Shown here: one piece after another, positions 62,760 to 64,000 of the stretch
Position numbering within the stretch: the first letter of the stretch is position 1
How the letters are laid out: each line of letters begins with the position of its first letter
Made by a program: the position numbers and the translations under genes
Notes under the pieces: model-generated
Database searches by the model: none
What the model was told of the DNA's origin: nothing
What the model saw: the letters and a program-made list of their open reading frames with translations, nothing else
DNA from: Azospirillum brasilense
Lineage (GTDB): Bacteria; Pseudomonadota; Alphaproteobacteria; Azospirillales; Azospirillaceae
Length of the DNA: 64,000 bases
Assembly: GCF_008365405.1 (NCBI RefSeq)
Contig: NZ_QOKV01000008.1
Span: 62,001-126,000 of the forward strand
Direction of reading: 5' to 3'

Positions 62760-64000
62760 TTAGGGTGGCTGGAACCCCGGCGGCTTGGCCGCTGCCGGGC
62801 AGGCGTTGGCGGGCAGGGCTTCCGAATCCACGAACTGTGTGGCGACGGCGACGGCGCAGTCGTCCGACGCGGTGACCAGATGCCCGGCGCTGCGGAAGAC
62901 GAGATGCCGGCTTTTCGGCAGGGTCGCCGCGGCGCGCTCCGCCCAGTCCGGCGGGGTCAGCGGGTCGTAGGCGCCGGACAGCAGAAGCACCGGCACCGGG
63001 CTGGCCACCGGCAGCCGCTCCGCCGCCTCCTGCGCGGCGGCGGGCCATTGGGCGCAGACGCGCCGGCCGGGATCGTCGGCGGTGACAGCGCCGTAGGGGG
63101 CGAAGCGGCGGGCGGCGTCGGCCAGCCGCAACGGGTCGGCGGGGGTCACCGTCTCCCGGCATTCGATGGAAAAAGCCATGCCCTCCGCCGAGTCGGGGTC
63201 GCCCAGCCAGGGGGCGGGGACCCAGTCGGTCAGGCGGTCGTACCGGCCGCGCCACGCCCGTTCGATCAGGGCGGGGAGGCGGGGCACGCTCTCGCCCTCG
63301 GCCATCGCCTCCAGCAGGGCCGACAGGACAGCGGCGCTGTCCAACCGCGCCCAGCGCGGGATCTCCGGATCGCCCACCGGCACGTCCACCGGGGCCTTGC
63401 CCAACCGCTCGACCAGCTCCAGCAGATGGCGCTCCAGGTCCGGATAGGCGGCGCGGCACACGCGGTTGGCCGCGCAATCGTCGAACAGCCGCTTGAACGC
63501 CCGGTGCGCGAGCCAGGGCGCCTCCTCCGTCGCGTTGACGTCGGGCGGGTAGATGGAATCGAGCACCGCCGCGCGCACCCGCCCGCCATGGCGCCGCAGG
63601 ATCTCCAGGGCCACCCGTGTGCCGTAGGACACGGCGAACAGGTTGACCCGCGGCGCGCCCAGCGCCGCGGCGACGTCCATGGCGTCGTCGGCGGCGATGG
63701 GGGTGGTGAACATGGCGCCGTCCAGCCCGGCGGCGGTGAAGCGGTCGCGGCAGGCGGCGATGGCCGTGCGCTCCAGCGCGGCGCGGCGGTCCCGCGACAC
63801 CGGGCGCAGGCGGGGCGATGCGCCGAGCACGTCCAGCTCCGGGCAGTCGGTGTCCGGCTCGGCCCGCCCGGCGCCGCGCGGGTCGAACAGCACGACGTGG
63901 CGCGACCGGCGGAACCCGGCGGTCAGCGACCACCACACCTCCATCCGCTCCTCCACCGCCTCGCCGCTGCCGAAGGGGGAGGCGCCGGGGCCGCCCTCCA
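62760..64000 (-). CDS. Alpha/beta hydrolase, S33 aminopeptidase-like (5' end outside window)
   Basis: The C-terminal about 413 residues of an S33/TAP-type hydrolase. The frame runs to the window edge with the oxyanion motif GGPGASPFGSGE visible near the edge, so the real start lies beyond 64000. Motifs are VVLFDPRGAGRAEPD, the nucleophile NLFAVSYGTRVALEIL, and VPVLLLSGAYDPLTPPDWAE with the acid; the catalytic His is in FRSAGHLVTAS. Three Cys pairs in the cap (DDCAANRVC, ECRETV, RRVCAQW) suggest an exported protein. It is convergent with speE. Confidence 0.88.
   Translation of the reverse strand, partial: EGGPGASPFGSGEAVEERMEVWWSLTAGFRRSRHVVLFDPRGAGRAEPDTDCPELDVLGASPRLRPVSRDRRAALERTAIAACRDRFTAAGLDGAMFTTPIAADDAMDVAAALGAPRVNLFAVSYGTRVALEILRRHGGRVRAAVLDSIYPPDVNATEEAPWLAHRAFKRLFDDCAANRVCRAAYPDLERHLLELVERLGKAPVDVPVGDPEIPRWARLDSAAVLSALLEAMAEGESVPRLPALIERAWRGRYDRLTDWVPAPWLGDPDSAEGMAFSIECRETVTPADPLRLADAARRFAPYGAVTADDPGRRVCAQWPAAAQEAAERLPVASPVPVLLLSGAYDPLTPPDWAERAAATLPKSRHLVFRSAGHLVTASDDCAVAVATQFVDSEALPANACPAAAKPPGFQPP

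Overview
The window is a high-GC, densely coding piece of an alphaproteobacterial chromosome. Gene order and protein sequences (hemE–oriC–ppsR–maf–aroE–coaE–dnaQ, then mnmE–mnmG–rsmG–parA–parB, DUF3576 lipoprotein, paired major porins) point to Rhodospirillales, most likely Azospirillum or a close relative. The genus is an inference; no 16S gene is present. I found no tRNA, rRNA, CRISPR, IS element or prophage.

Layout. (1) 1–22.6 kb is the replication-origin and segregation domain. fxsA (tail), secB, rho, a P-type cation ATPase, hemJ and hemE lead to a 415-bp non-coding gap (6884–7298) with seven DnaA-box-like sequences and ten GANTC methylation sites, which I call oriC. On its other side come ppsR, maf, aroE, coaE and dnaQ, a short metabolic stretch (quinone reductase, MGMT, YyaL-type thioredoxin protein), then mnmE, mnmG, rsmG, parA and parB. 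Three parS palindromes lie in aroE, between mnmE and mnmG, and in rsmG. (2) 22.6–30.6 kb holds holA–lptE–leuS, a DUF3576 lipoprotein and two tandem paralogous porins. (3) 30.6–40.5 kb holds mixed housekeeping and envelope genes: YggS, an L,D-transpeptidase, a RibA-like GTP cyclohydrolase II, an OmpR-type regulator, a DUF2231 membrane protein with a sorbosone-dehydrogenase-like lipoprotein, a metallo-beta-lactamase-fold enzyme and a DUF882 lipoprotein. (4) 40.5–57.8 kb is an envelope/glycan island. Leftward genes are a very unusual ABC exporter, a cNMP-binding protein, a GT28-type glycosyltransferase, a polysaccharide deacetylase, a membrane protein, and a complete peptide-type ABC importer. 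Rightward genes are three more glycosyltransferases interrupted by a PAS–GGDEF diguanylate cyclase, then a histidine phosphatase. (5) 57.8–64 kb holds xthA, an FAA hydrolase, a MarR regulator, a gamma-Glu-GABA hydrolase, speD–speE and a truncated S33 peptidase.

The most unusual object is the 879-aa ABC protein at 49637–52276. Its nucleotide-binding domain has lost most ATPase motifs (Walker A Lys to Arg, signature LSAAQ, Walker B Asp to Ser). It also carries about 290 extra residues that look like additional copies of the NBD alpha-helical subdomain. It starts a leftward run with a cNMP sensor and glycan genes, and a diverging glycosyltransferase run contains a c-di-GMP synthase. I infer a nucleotide-second-messenger-controlled envelope polysaccharide or glycolipid system. 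Other points of interest are palindromic repeats inserted in frame inside a glycosyltransferase gene, an intrinsic terminator in the leader of the FAA hydrolase (attenuator or small RNA), and a speD leader that can pair with its own Shine–Dalgarno sequence.
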